A stretch of DNA of 64,000 nt, taken from positions 108,335 to 172,334 of the forward strand of contig NZ_JAIPPU010000006.1 of NCBI RefSeq assembly GCF_026646375.1. Reading direction: 5' to 3'. This document shows positions 26,746 through 35,987 of the stretch, piece after piece; position 1 is the first letter of the stretch, and each line of letters begins with the position of its first letter. This stretch comes from Acetobacterium wieringae (GTDB taxonomy: Bacteria; Bacillota; Clostridia; Eubacteriales; Eubacteriaceae). The notes beneath the pieces were generated by a model that saw only the letters and a program-made list of their open reading frames with translations, ran no database searches and was not told the origin of the DNA. The position numbers and the translations under genes are program-made.

Positions 26746-27272
26746 TATTTAACCCCCAGCAATTTATTGGCAATGCCAGTCCCCTGGTTTTTAAACCCGA
26801 TATCGAACATCTCTTTTTCATAATATAACACCTGATCCTTATAGACCAGATCCGTCGCCGGAATGATGGCAAAGCCATGATCGATGTCATCAAAAAAACT
26901 GCGCGAAATTTCATACTCAGTAATAGCAAATGTGTCGTCTTCAATGGTCGCGTTGACCACATGCCCAAAAGCCTCCCCGTTTATATCCACCACCTGATAA
27001 TCCATCAGTGGAAAAGCCTCTTCCAGATAAGCTTTCACTTTTTTGCCTTTGACTTTGATAATGTCTTTTTCGTTTTCAATCACCATCCGTTTGTAATTGA
27101 CGTCAACAATGTTTTCTGGTTTGAAAAATTGAGCCTTGGAGAGAATCCCTCCGGGATTGATTACCAGATATTTCACAACGTGATCCACCACCACCAGACT
27201 CTTAACCAGTCCATGTCGTCGGCCATTATTTTGAGAAATAACTACCACATTGAGTAAAATGTTCGCTTTCAT
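26745..27272 (-). CDS. PRC-barrel domain protein
   Basis: 175 residues with two beta-rich halves. The second, ISRSFFDDIDHGFAIIPATD, resembles PRC-barrel domains, as does VVKYLVINPGGILSKAQFF in the first. PRC-barrels serve in RNA processing (RimM) and as membrane-associated adaptor modules. No signal peptide or membrane helix. It is coupled to the AI-2E transporter gene, which suggests a functional link; this is inference. Confidence 0.7.
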   Translation of the reverse strand: MKANILLNVVVISQNNGRRHGLVKSLVVVDHVVKYLVINPGGILSKAQFFKPENIVDVNYKRMVIENEKDIIKVKGKKVKAYLEEAFPLMDYQVVDINGEAFGHVVNATIEDDTFAITEYEISRSFFDDIDHGFAIIPATDLVYKDQVLYYEKEMFDIGFKNQGTGIANKLLGVK

Positions 27273-27381
27273 TTGATGTTCCTTTCTTTTTTGTCATTGT
27301 GTTTATTTTACCCTATTACTTTTTTTATGGCAATGTCGATTTTTCTTTATTTATAAACAAAAGAATACTCTAATGCAACTT

Positions 27382-28017
27382 TTATTTAATAATAGCCAAT
27401 TCGTCTTTTACATTAAAGGCTACTTTGAGATGCCTTGCGCTAAAAGTATTGACATGGCCGCCGATTTTTTTATCATCAGAAAGAAAATGAAAGTGCCAAC
27501 CCACCACGTTCATACCCTGAGCCGATGCCGGACAAAAAATCCCTACCAGGCAGCCGCTGATGTTTTTTAGAACTTGTACTGGTTGATTACTGACAATTCT
27601 TTCCAGTGCTTCATACGGATTTTTCTGAGGCCACACCCCATGAATCTCAATGCTTTCAAATTCCCCTGAAATCCTGGCTAATATCGGTTTCTCTGGATGG
27701 TTAATATAATGATTAAGCTTTTTTGCAGCACAAATCATGTCGCCGTTTATTTCCAATATTTGACCCTCACATTTTCCCAAAACGCCCAGAGTTGCAAATG
27801 GTGTTGTGTCTGTCAAAATCGCACCTTCAACGGAACAGTCTCCTAACGCACGATATGCCACGCCATCGATAATAATCATTTCACCATTGAGTTTATCAAA
27901 CGTCCCAAATCCGGTATCACCAAAGGTTAACATCTTTTTTATCGAGATTATTCCATCATATCCTTTGTTTTGAAAAGCCGTCAGCGTTGAAACCTGAAAT
28001 AGTTTATTATTCCTCAT
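27382..28017 (-). CDS. budA: Alpha-acetolactate decarboxylase
   Basis: About 211 residues from ATG 28017 (MRNNKLFQVSTLTAFQ). Motifs are LTFGDTGFGTFDKLNGEMI, DTTPFATLG and the zinc-ligand region VGWHFHFLSDDKKIGGHV with three histidines. The enzyme decarboxylates acetolactate to acetoin, en route to 2,3-butanediol, or drains acetolactate from branched-chain synthesis. No acetolactate synthase or butanediol dehydrogenase gene is adjacent. An upstream extension (TTG at 28038) runs into the preceding terminator hairpin and was rejected. Confidence 0.9.
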   Translation of the reverse strand: MRNNKLFQVSTLTAFQNKGYDGIISIKKMLTFGDTGFGTFDKLNGEMIIIDGVAYRALGDCSVEGAILTDTTPFATLGVLGKCEGQILEINGDMICAAKKLNHYINHPEKPILARISGEFESIEIHGVWPQKNPYEALERIVSNQPVQVLKNISGCLVGIFCPASAQGMNVVGWHFHFLSDDKKIGGHVNTFSARHLKVAFNVKDELAIIK

Positions 28018-28036
28018 GAGAAATCCCCCATCTTTC

Positions 28037-28076
28037 AAAAAAAGACGCAGTCTCCAGTAACAGAAACTGCGTCTTT
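28037..28076 (-). terminator. Terminator of the iscS-iscU operon
   Basis: An 11-bp perfect stem (28041-28051 with 28066-28076) and 14-base loop with a minus-strand T-run at 28037-28043, just after the iscU stop. Confidence 0.85.
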
Positions 28077-28089
28077 GTCGTCTTTATGA

Positions 28090-28470
28090 CTATTGTTGTG
28101 CTTTTTTATTGTGATAGTCTTCAATCGCAGCCTGAATCGCCTCAGCTGCCAGCACTGAACAGTGAATTTTTTCAGCTGGCAATCCGCCTAACGCATCAAC
28201 AACATCCGAGTTTTTAAATTTTCCTGCTTCTTCAATGCTCTTACCAATGATCATATCCGTTGCCATACTACTACTGGCTACTGCTGCACCACAGCCAAAG
28301 GTTTTAAAAGAAGCATCCTCGATGATACCGTCATCGTTAATTTTTAAAAAAATCTTCATGATATCGCCGCAGGCTGGACTTCCAACCTGACCAATACCAT
28401 TTGCGCCTTCAATTTCGCCCACGTGTTTGGGACAGGTAAAATTCTCCATTACTACATCTGTATATTCCAT
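28090..28470 (-). CDS. iscU: Iron-sulfur cluster scaffold protein (IscU/NifU N-terminal type)
   Basis: 126 residues from ATG 28470 (MEYTDVVMENFTCPKHVGEI) with AAGGAG upstream; the longer frame overlaps iscS and lacks a ribosome binding site. Cluster ligands are the cysteines in GSPACGDIM, FKTFGCGAAV and KIHCSVLA. It receives sulfur from IscS to build Fe-S clusters. It is the last gene of the Rrf2-iscS-iscU unit, the usual minimal Isc/Nif set in Clostridia. Confidence 0.94.
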   Translation of the reverse strand: MEYTDVVMENFTCPKHVGEIEGANGIGQVGSPACGDIMKIFLKINDDGIIEDASFKTFGCGAAVASSSMATDMIIGKSIEEAGKFKNSDVVDALGGLPAEKIHCSVLAAEAIQAAIEDYHNKKAQQ

Positions 28471-28504
28471 TTTATTTTCTCCTTGTTTATATTTTATTTT
28501 ATTT

Positions 28505-29710
28505 TTAATGATGATGGTCGGCTTTATCAAAGACCGCATCATCAATCGGACAATCGGCATTGATTGGAGACATTTTTCGTAAACGCTCAATAATCTGGAT
28601 TAGATTTTCAACCACATAGTTAATATCTTCTTCAGTTGTGTGTTTGCCAATCGTGAGGCGCAACGATCCATGGGCAACTCCCGCCGGTAAGCCAATCGCC
28701 AGCAACACATGAGACGGATCCAGAGAACCCGATGTACAAGCTGACCCACTGGATCCAGCCACACCAATGATATCCAAACTAAGTAGGATCGATTCTCCTT
28801 CGATATAATCAAAACAGAAATTCACATTTCCAGGCAACCGTTTTTCCGGATGACCATTTAAACGAACCTGCGGAATTTTATCCATGACCCCTTTAATCAG
28901 CAAATCTCTAAGCTTTTTCATATGAGCAGCATTTTCTTCAAGCTGTTCAGTGGCCATTTCCGCGGCTTTACCAAAGGCCACAATTTCGGCGGTATTTTCT
29001 GTCCCAGCTCTTTTTTTTCGCTCCTGAGCCCCACCATGGATTAAGTTATCGATGGGCACCCCTTTTCGAATAAATAAAGCGCCGATCCCTTTGGGGCCAT
29101 ATATTTTGTGCGCCGATATTGACAATAAATCAACGTTTAAATCCTTTACATCAACCGGGATGTTCCCCAAAGCTTGAACCGCATCGGTATGAAAAATAAT
29201 TCCTTTTTCTTTGACAATCTCACCAATTTCTTTGATCGGTTCGATGGTTCCAATTTCATTGTTGGCAAACATGATTGTCACCAGAATTGTGTCTTTGCGG
29301 ATGGCATTCCGTAAATCATCCAACGAGATCAAGCCATATTCGTCAACTGGCAAATAGGTGACTTCAAAGCCCTGCTTTTCAAGATACTCACAGGTATGAA
29401 GCACCGCATGATGCTCGATGTTAGACGTAATAATGTGTTTTCCCTTTGCCTGGTTTTTCATGGCAATCCCTTTGATGGCCCAATTATCCGCTTCTGATCC
29501 ACTTCCGGTAAAGTAAATTTCCCGTGGATCAGCGTTGATGGCTTTGGCAATCTGAAGCCGTGCTGCTTCAATGCTTTTTTTAACACCACGGCCTTCTGTG
29601 TAAACGGAAGAAGGATTTCCAAAATATTCGGTAAAAAATGGCAACATGGCTTCAACAACGGTCGGATCAACTGGCGTTGTTGCGGCATGATCTAAATATA
29701 TTCGTTTCAT
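28505..29710 (-). CDS. iscS: Cysteine desulfurase (IscS/NifS)
   Basis: 401 residues. PLP-binding lysine K202 is in SISAHKIYGPKGIG and the persulfide cysteine C325 in SGSACTSGS. The N-terminus MKRIYLDHAATTPVDPTV is canonical. It converts cysteine to alanine and passes sulfur to the scaffold encoded next. The C-terminus ends in a short histidine run (KADHHH). It follows the Rrf2 regulator by 20 bases. Confidence 0.95.
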   Translation of the reverse strand: MKRIYLDHAATTPVDPTVVEAMLPFFTEYFGNPSSVYTEGRGVKKSIEAARLQIAKAINADPREIYFTGSGSEADNWAIKGIAMKNQAKGKHIITSNIEHHAVLHTCEYLEKQGFEVTYLPVDEYGLISLDDLRNAIRKDTILVTIMFANNEIGTIEPIKEIGEIVKEKGIIFHTDAVQALGNIPVDVKDLNVDLLSISAHKIYGPKGIGALFIRKGVPIDNLIHGGAQERKKRAGTENTAEIVAFGKAAEMATEQLEENAAHMKKLRDLLIKGVMDKIPQVRLNGHPEKRLPGNVNFCFDYIEGESILLSLDIIGVAGSSGSACTSGSLDPSHVLLAIGLPAGVAHGSLRLTIGKHTTEEDINYVVENLIQIIERLRKMSPINADCPIDDAVFDKADHHH

Positions 29711-29730
29711 AACAATTACCTCTTTCTTAT

Positions 29731-30138
29731 TTATTTGCTTAATAAGTCCTGTAATGAGCGATTGTCTATGACATTACTGATACTGTCACTAATATCTTTC
29801 CAAAGCCCTCTGGTCACGCACTCTGGTGATTTAGCACAGGTAAGCTTCCCACCGCCGTCAATACATTCTGCAAATTCGATCGGACCTTCAAGTGCTCTGA
29901 TAATTTCACCAACAGTAATGTCACTAGGATTCCGAGCTAATACATAGCCACCTCGAGCACCTCTAATGCTTTTGACCAGACCGGCGTTTTTTAAGGTTGA
30001 GAAAAGCTGTTCCATGTAAGAATCTGAAAAATTTTGCTTTTCGGCGATTTCCTTAATTGAAACCGGACCATCTCCAAATTGGAGTGCCAATTCCACCATG
30101 GCAAGCACACCGTATCGTCCTTTTGTCGAAAGTCTCAA
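29731..30138 (-). CDS. Rrf2-family transcriptional regulator (IscR-like)
   Basis: 135 residues. The winged helix MRLSTKGRYGVLAMVELA is followed by the recognition segment ADKQNFS-like EKQNFSDSYMEQLFSTL. Three cysteines in ECIDGGGKLTCAKSPECVT match the Fe-S ligands of IscR, though the first spacing is eight residues rather than five. It most likely senses Fe-S status and controls iscSU. Start is TTG at 30138, with GGGAGGTG seven bases upstream. Confidence 0.9.
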   Translation of the reverse strand: MRLSTKGRYGVLAMVELALQFGDGPVSIKEIAEKQNFSDSYMEQLFSTLKNAGLVKSIRGARGGYVLARNPSDITVGEIIRALEGPIEFAECIDGGGKLTCAKSPECVTRGLWKDISDSISNVIDNRSLQDLLSK

Positions 30139-30154
30139 GTGTCAACACCTCCCT

Positions 30155-30218
30155 GGATTATTTCCGAGTATTCCACCGGGATTTAATGTCATTATAGCAC
30201 GAATTTTAAATTTATCAA
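30155..30218 (-). promoter_or_regulatory. Promoter and possible operator of the Rrf2-iscSU operon
   Basis: Minus-strand TTGATA (30213-30218), 16-base spacer and TATAAT (30191-30196). Downstream, an imperfect 20-base palindrome at 30155-30174 (GGATTATTTCCGAGTATTCC on the plus strand) could be the autoregulatory Rrf2 site. Confidence 0.6.
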
Positions 30219-30235
30219 GAGGTAAATAAAAAAAG

Positions 30236-30285
30236 TTTTAAAAAAGACCCAAACTCTGGAAAACCAGAGTTTGGGTCTTTTAATT
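30236..30285 (-). terminator. Terminator of the ispH-S1 gene
   Basis: A perfect 18-bp stem (30242-30259 with 30264-30281) and 4-base loop, with U-runs possible on both strands. It ends the cmk-plsC-ispH transcript. Confidence 0.92.
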
Positions 30286-30294
30286 AATGAATTC

Positions 30295-32550
30295 TTATTT
30301 ATCGTCTTCGCTGTCTCCGAAAAGACCATCGAATAGGTTACCGAATGAATCTCCAAGCGTGACATTAGCAGTTTCTTCGTAAACTGTTTTATTCCGATTG
30401 TTGCTGCTATGGTTTTGTTGTGGTCGACGATTTCTATCACCACCACCATAATTGCTGGATCTTTCGCGATCACCTGAACTGGCATTACTGCTGTTACTGC
30501 TTCGTGGCGCTGGAGCCGGACGAGCAGGCGCTTCTTCAGTTGCCTTTTTACTTAAGCTGATTTTTTCTTTTTCAGGATTAATACCGATAATTTTTACTTT
30601 TAACACATCACCAGTATTTAATACTGAAGCAACCGATTCAACTCGATTGTAGCTGATTTCAGAAACGTGAATTAAGCCTTCAACACCTGGAATCACTTCA
30701 GCAAAAGCACCAAAATCTAAAATGTTTGTGATGGTAACTTCTACTTCATCATCAACATTATATTTAGCAATGAAATCATCCCATGGACGATCCATTAAGG
30801 CTTTAACGCTTAATTTGATTTTTTTGTCCTCATCGTTTTTAGCGATAACCTTGGCTTCAATTTCCTGGCCTTTTTCAACAATATCTTTCGGCTCGTTAAT
30901 TTTTTCCCAAGTCAGATCTGACCGATGAACAAAACCATCAATCCCATCAAGATCGACAAAGATTCCGAAGTTAGTGATGGTCTTAACCACACCTTTAACG
31001 ACATCATCCACGTTTAATTCATCAAAACGTTTGTCTTTCATTTCTTTGACTTGTTCCCGACGTTCTTTCATATCTTTTTCCAGAATGATTTTTTGAGAAA
31101 GAATTGCACGACGTCGTTTGGGGTTGTAATCAATGATGATTCCTTTAACTTTTTCGCCGATCAGGGTGTTCAAATCTTTAACGTAACGAACATGATATTG
31201 TGAAGCTGGCATATAAATATCGGTAAATCCGATATCAACAATTAAACCATTTCCAGAAATATCTTTGATTGTTCCTTCTAAGATCGTTTTATTATCAAAG
31301 GCATCACTTAACTGTTTCTGTACGAGACGGTTATCATATTTGATTTTTGAAAGTTTTACATTTCCTGAACCTTCATTTAAATCCGTTACGATACACCAAA
31401 CCTTGTCTCCTAATTGTACAAGTTCAGATAATACCTCATCGCTTTTCCATGTGAAATCATTCTTTTTGATGATACCATCTGCTTTGTAGCCAATGTTTAA
31501 GATCACTTCATCTTCAGCAATGTGGATAACTTCGCCTTCGATTTCAGCACCTCGACGAATTGTTTTTAATGATTCTTCAATTTCAGCAGCGAAATCGAAA
31601 TTAGCATCATCATATTCGTCTTTTTCAATGGTTTCCACCACTTCCTCAACTACAACAGGTGGCTGTTCTTCAGTCGCCACTTCTACGACCACGTTTTCCT
31701 CAGCAATTTTGTTTTGCTCTTCCATACCTTCCAATACCTCCTTAACGATCCAATCCGGTGTTGACGCCCCTGCCGTAATACCAATTTTTTGGTATTTCAT
31801 TACCTCAGAGAGATCTAAGTCCCGGATGGTTTCTATGTGACAAGTTTTTTCGCAATGGGATTTACAGATATCCACCAATTTTTGGGTGTTCGAACTGTGG
31901 TATCCACCGATTACGATCATATATTCTACTTCTTTTGCAGTTTTTGCCGCCGCTGCTTGTCTTTCAGCGGTGGCACTGCAAATAGTATTAAATATAACAA
32001 CTTCATTGACTCTTGACCGGATCGCATCACAAATTTCATTGAATCTGGATTCGATGATGGTGGTCTGAGCCACGATACATATTCTATCATATCTTTCAAT
32101 ATTTTCCAACTGATTTATATCATTAATTATTAAAGCTTTTTCCCGACACCAGCCGTTGGCTCCAATTACCTCCGGATGATCCTTATTTCCGACAATAACA
32201 ATCTGATACCCGACCGCATCATGGCTTTCCACTTTTTTTTGAACCGCCCGAACAAAAGGACAGGTAGCATTGATGATCGGAAGTCCTTTTTCCTTAATCG
32301 CTTCAATAACATTCTTACCGACCCCATGGGAGCGCAGAATAATACAGCCGCTATCAATGTTTGCAATTTCCTCGTCTGCAATAATTGTTACGCCCTGATC
32401 GGCCAGACGGTTGGTTTCCTGGCGGTTGTGGCTGATGGGGCCTAATGTATATATTCTTTCCTGACTCGATTCAAGCGTATCCTGAACCATTTTCATGGCA
32501 TTTTCGATACCAAAACAATAACCAGCCTTGTCGGCTATAATTATTTCCAT
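30295..32550 (-). CDS. ispH: IspH (HMBPP reductase) fused to ribosomal protein S1
   Basis: 751 residues. Residues 1-283 are IspH: Fe-S cysteines C12 (GYCFGIENAM), C97 (NATCPFVRAV) and C191 (NTICSATAERQ). After an acidic linker (about 285-330) come four S1 RNA-binding repeats, with GIFVDLDGIDGFVHRSDLTW and GAFAEVIPGVEGLIHVSEIS in the third and fourth. The tail is low-complexity Ser/Asn/Gly/Arg. IspH makes IPP and DMAPP in the last step of the MEP pathway; S1 domains act in translation. This fusion is known in many Clostridia. Confidence 0.95.
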   Translation of the reverse strand: MEIIIADKAGYCFGIENAMKMVQDTLESSQERIYTLGPISHNRQETNRLADQGVTIIADEEIANIDSGCIILRSHGVGKNVIEAIKEKGLPIINATCPFVRAVQKKVESHDAVGYQIVIVGNKDHPEVIGANGWCREKALIINDINQLENIERYDRICIVAQTTIIESRFNEICDAIRSRVNEVVIFNTICSATAERQAAAAKTAKEVEYMIVIGGYHSSNTQKLVDICKSHCEKTCHIETIRDLDLSEVMKYQKIGITAGASTPDWIVKEVLEGMEEQNKIAEENVVVEVATEEQPPVVVEEVVETIEKDEYDDANFDFAAEIEESLKTIRRGAEIEGEVIHIAEDEVILNIGYKADGIIKKNDFTWKSDEVLSELVQLGDKVWCIVTDLNEGSGNVKLSKIKYDNRLVQKQLSDAFDNKTILEGTIKDISGNGLIVDIGFTDIYMPASQYHVRYVKDLNTLIGEKVKGIIIDYNPKRRRAILSQKIILEKDMKERREQVKEMKDKRFDELNVDDVVKGVVKTITNFGIFVDLDGIDGFVHRSDLTWEKINEPKDIVEKGQEIEAKVIAKNDEDKKIKLSVKALMDRPWDDFIAKYNVDDEVEVTITNILDFGAFAEVIPGVEGLIHVSEISYNRVESVASVLNTGDVLKVKIIGINPEKEKISLSKKATEEAPARPAPAPRSSNSSNASSGDRERSSNYGGGDRNRRPQQNHSSNNRNKTVYEETANVTLGDSFGNLFDGLFGDSEDDK

Positions 32551-32557
32551 GTTAACC

Positions 32558-33145
32558 TCAAGTTAATTCCAATCCATAAACAGTATCCATAATTTTCTCA
32601 CTTAATTGCCGGGTTTCTTCATCAGTCAGTTTTTTTCCATAGTATTCTTCCAGATAAACGGGCTGGCCAATAATAATTTCGATTTTGCTTCTGAACCGGT
32701 ATCGTCCTTTGATGCGTACCGGAATAATCGGTGATTTTGTTTTGATCGCAAAGACGACAAAACCACTGGCGGGCGGGGTTCGATCATCCGGGTTAACCCG
32801 ATGCCCTTCCGGAAAAATTCCCAGAACCTTGTCTTCCTTGAGAATCTTTAATGAAGTCTTAATGGTTTCTACCCCAACCTTTTCGCGATTAACCGGAAAG
32901 GCATTGACTTTTTTGAAAAACCAGCTCAATAACGGATTTTTAAACAGCTCCGCCTTGGCCATATAATGAATTTCCCGGCGGGTCGTAAAGGAAATCACGA
33001 CTGGATCAATATTACTGATGTGATTGGGGCAGATCAGTGCACCACCGCTCTCCGGGATGTTCTCCTTACCGGTAATGGTGATCCGAAAAAGAATCAAGCT
33101 CAGCAGATAGGTTAAAAATCGGCCAATTTTATAAATCATCGGCAA
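32558..33145 (-). CDS. plsC: 1-acyl-sn-glycerol-3-phosphate acyltransferase (PlsC)
   Basis: 195 residues with an N-terminal hydrophobic helix (about 5-22). Catalytic NHISNIDP (NHx4D) is followed by VNAFPVNREKVG, the FPEG block ILGIFPEGHRVNP and the last block KSPIIPVRIKG. The usual FPEGTRS reads FPEGHRV here, a mild variation. It acylates lysophosphatidate to phosphatidate. It overlaps cmk by ten bases and is followed seven bases later by ispH, the common Clostridia order. Confidence 0.92.
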   Translation of the reverse strand: MPMIYKIGRFLTYLLSLILFRITITGKENIPESGGALICPNHISNIDPVVISFTTRREIHYMAKAELFKNPLLSWFFKKVNAFPVNREKVGVETIKTSLKILKEDKVLGIFPEGHRVNPDDRTPPASGFVVFAIKTKSPIIPVRIKGRYRFRSKIEIIIGQPVYLEEYYGKKLTDEETRQLSEKIMDTVYGLELT

Positions 33146-33789
33146 ACCTCATCAATATAGGATTTCATTTCCTGGAAAACTTCTTCGATACTTTTCCCGG
33201 TGGTGTCAACGACAATGGCATCGGTAACCTTCACTAATGGCCCTTCTGATCGATTGCGATCATTCGTGTCGCGATTCTCGATGTCGCTTTTTATGTCTGC
33301 CAGAGCTTTACCATTTCCTTTTTCATCCAATTCAATTTTTCTGCGTTTTGCCCGTTCCAGAACATTGGCATCAAGAAAAAACTTAACTTCCGCATCCGGT
33401 AAGACTACTGAACCGATGTCTCTGCCATCCATGACCACCTCATGATCTTTGGCATACTCCCGTTGTTGACTAACCATCAGATCCCGAACCGCTTTGATTC
33501 TGGCCACGTCGGAAGTATGGCGTGAAACCAGGGGCGTCCGTATTTCCTGGGTAACATCTTTATCATTACAAAACACCTGATTCCCCTCAAAGCGAATCAC
33601 AGTCGATCGGGCAATTTTTATAATATCATCCTCGTTATCAAAACGATCACCGAGCTGACTCAAAACGCAATGGGCAACACACCGATACATGGCTCCCGTA
33701 TCCAGATAGGTCATTTTATAAGCGGCAGCTATTTTTTTTGCGATCGTACTTTTTCCTGCACCAGCAGGTCCGTCAATGGCAATTTGCAT
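33136..33789 (-). CDS. cmk: Cytidylate kinase
   Basis: About 217 residues from ATG 33789 (MQIAIDGPAGAGKSTIAKKI), with the P-loop GPAGAGKST. VVMDGRDIGSVVLPDAEVKFF and RNRSEGPL are the conserved CMP-binding and lid motifs. The longer open frame overlaps the flavoprotein gene and lacks family residues. It phosphorylates CMP and dCMP. Confidence 0.95.
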   Translation of the reverse strand: MQIAIDGPAGAGKSTIAKKIAAAYKMTYLDTGAMYRCVAHCVLSQLGDRFDNEDDIIKIARSTVIRFEGNQVFCNDKDVTQEIRTPLVSRHTSDVARIKAVRDLMVSQQREYAKDHEVVMDGRDIGSVVLPDAEVKFFLDANVLERAKRRKIELDEKGNGKALADIKSDIENRDTNDRNRSEGPLVKVTDAIVVDTTGKSIEEVFQEMKSYIDEVCR

Positions 33790-33823
33790 CTTACTCTCCC
33801 TCTTCCAATTCTTCATAAAAAAA

Positions 33824-35059
33824 CTAGTTAACTGCGTTTCCAGCCAGCCAGCCGGTGGAAACAGCAATTTGAATATTATAACCACCGGTCAGGGCATCGA
33901 CATCGAGCATCTCTCCAGTGATATAAAGATTTTTAATCTTTTTTGATTCCATCGTTCCCGGATCCACTTCTTTTACGTTCACACCGCCAACCGTAATAAT
34001 GGCTTCGTTAAAATCCCGCAGTCCAGCAATACTAAGCCTTAACTGTTTAAAGCACGCCACCAGCTTTTGTCGCTGCTCTTTGGTGATCTGGTTAACCTTG
34101 ACGTCCGGATCAATCCCCGACAAGGCTACCATGACGGGAATCATTTTCGATGGCAACAAATCCCCCAAAGCATTCCCAAAAATCTTGTTTTGATATTTAA
34201 GGAAATCCCGTTGAATCCGGGCATCCATTTGATCAATACTTAACGCCGGTTTTAAATCCAATTCCAGACGATAATCTTTGGTATTCCCCATCAGGTAAGA
34301 ACTCAGCGATAAAACCAGCGGCCCCGATATTCCAAAATGAGTGAACAGCATCTCACCCAGCATTGATTTGACCTTTTTTTGTCCCTTTGGTGTTTTTTTA
34401 TATAGGGTTAAAGCCACGTTTTTTAGTGACAGCCCCTGCAGATCCCGAGGCCAATCTTCTTTGGTATTAATTGGCACCAACCCTGGAGACAACGGTGTGA
34501 TCTGATGCCCGCTTTTTTCCAAGATTTGAAAAAAATTACCGTCTGATCCGGTGGACGGATAACTCTTGCCACCCGTTGCCAGAATTACTGCATCATAACT
34601 TCGGGTTTCACCGTTTTCCAACACAATTCCATTGACGGTATTATTCGTAATTAACAGATCGATTATTCTGGTATTTAAATAAATCTGGCAACGGTTGTAT
34701 TTTAATGCCGTCTTAAAGCCACTGATGACATCGCTTGATTTATCCGAAACCGGAAAAACCCGATCGCCCCGCTCAATTTTTAAGGGTACCCCATTTTTTT
34801 CAAGAAAGGTCATGAAATCCACATTGGTATATGAATATAAGGCGCTGTACATAAAACTGTGATTGTGAACAATGCTGTCAAAATAGTCGCCAATATCAAC
34901 AGCGTTCGTCAGATTACAGCGACCTTTTCCGGTGATATAAAGTTTTTTTCCCAGTTTTTCATTGCTATCGTACAAATCAACCAGATGCTCTTTTTCGGCC
35001 GCTGCCACCGCCGCCATCATGCCGCCGGGGCCTCCGCCAATTACTGCTATCCTACTCAT
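33824..35059 (-). CDS. HI0933-family NAD(P)/FAD-dependent oxidoreductase
   Basis: 411 residues. The N-terminal FAD-binding GGGPGGMMAAVAAAEK is followed by GKGRCNLTNA, a signature of the HI0933/YtfP/BaiN flavoproteins. ATGGKSYPSTGSDG and a C-terminal GEMLDVDALTGGYNIQIAVS complete the pattern. Physiological substrate unknown for most members. It leads the cmk-plsC-ispH cluster, the typical arrangement in Clostridia. Confidence 0.9.
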   Translation of the reverse strand: MSRIAVIGGGPGGMMAAVAAAEKEHLVDLYDSNEKLGKKLYITGKGRCNLTNAVDIGDYFDSIVHNHSFMYSALYSYTNVDFMTFLEKNGVPLKIERGDRVFPVSDKSSDVISGFKTALKYNRCQIYLNTRIIDLLITNNTVNGIVLENGETRSYDAVILATGGKSYPSTGSDGNFFQILEKSGHQITPLSPGLVPINTKEDWPRDLQGLSLKNVALTLYKKTPKGQKKVKSMLGEMLFTHFGISGPLVLSLSSYLMGNTKDYRLELDLKPALSIDQMDARIQRDFLKYQNKIFGNALGDLLPSKMIPVMVALSGIDPDVKVNQITKEQRQKLVACFKQLRLSIAGLRDFNEAIITVGGVNVKEVDPGTMESKKIKNLYITGEMLDVDALTGGYNIQIAVSTGWLAGNAVN

Positions 35060-35082
35060 TGATTATTTTTTCCTTTCCTGAA

Positions 35083-35985
35083 CTATTTTTCCAATTCATC
35101 GCCCGTATAGATATAATGCTCTCGCCAAATTTCTTCAAGTTCATTAAAGGTCTCTCTGGTTTTGCCAATATTTCTAAGTCCCACCGAAATCACCAGGGCA
35201 TTGATGAGTGATAGCGGTGCCACTAGTGAGTCAACAAACGAGTAAACATTGCTTTTAGCAATCAGCCGATGTTGGGTAAAAACATTGATCGGTGCATTCT
35301 CATTATCTGAAATCGTAATGATTTTTACCCCTTTGTTTTTTAAAAATTCAACCGCCTCATAAGTTTTTTGGGCATAGCGGGGAAAACTGATGGCAATGAC
35401 CACATCTTCTTCATTCACCCGGATCAAATGCTCATAGATATCGGACACCCCATAATTAACCACCCGCACATTATCAAGAATCAGATTAAGATAATAACCC
35501 AGATGCTCAGTTAGCAGGGTCGTCGTCCGAAAGCCGATGATAATCACTTTTCGGGCATCCAGAATCAGATCAATACAGGACTTGAAAATTTCATAGTCAA
35601 ACTCCTCAAAGGTGGCGTTGATATTTGATAGATCTGACTTTAAAACATTTTGCACGGTTTCCTGTAAGGCTTTTTCTTTTTGCTCATTTCGCAAGGTCAT
35701 ATCGATCCGCTCAATGGTCGTCAGCTTGCTGTTGATTTCATTTTTTATCGCCCGACGAAATTCCGGATAACCTTCATAACCCAGAGTTACTGAAAAACGA
35801 ACCACGGTTGCTTCACTAACACCAACACTTTTAGCCACTGATACCGCCGACATTTCAGCCGCATTTTCATAATGACTCAGCATAAAGTCAGCAATTAATT
35901 TATGGGACTTGCTGAGCTTTGGATAGCGCTTCTTAATAGCTGAAAAAATATCCCGGCTTTCTTTTACACTTGAAACGTCTTTCAT
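35083..35985 (-). CDS. MurR/RpiR family transcriptional regulator
   Basis: 300 residues. An N-terminal helix-turn-helix of the RpiR type (SVAKSVGVSEATVVRFSVTL) is followed by a SIS sugar-phosphate isomerase domain (KVIIIGFRTTTLLTEHLGYY and DVVIAISFPRYAQKT). Such regulators respond to phosphosugars. No sugar operon is beside it, so its targets are not clear. It lies two bases after the mnmM stop. Confidence 0.9.
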   Translation of the reverse strand: MKDVSSVKESRDIFSAIKKRYPKLSKSHKLIADFMLSHYENAAEMSAVSVAKSVGVSEATVVRFSVTLGYEGYPEFRRAIKNEINSKLTTIERIDMTLRNEQKEKALQETVQNVLKSDLSNINATFEEFDYEIFKSCIDLILDARKVIIIGFRTTTLLTEHLGYYLNLILDNVRVVNYGVSDIYEHLIRVNEEDVVIAISFPRYAQKTYEAVEFLKNKGVKIITISDNENAPINVFTQHRLIAKSNVYSFVDSLVAPLSLINALVISVGLRNIGKTRETFNELEEIWREHYIYTGDELEK

Positions 35986-35987
35986 TT

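Noticed and set aside
28471..28590. Upstream extension of iscU
   Set aside because: Lies within the end of iscS and lacks a ribosome binding site; AAGGAG precedes 28470.
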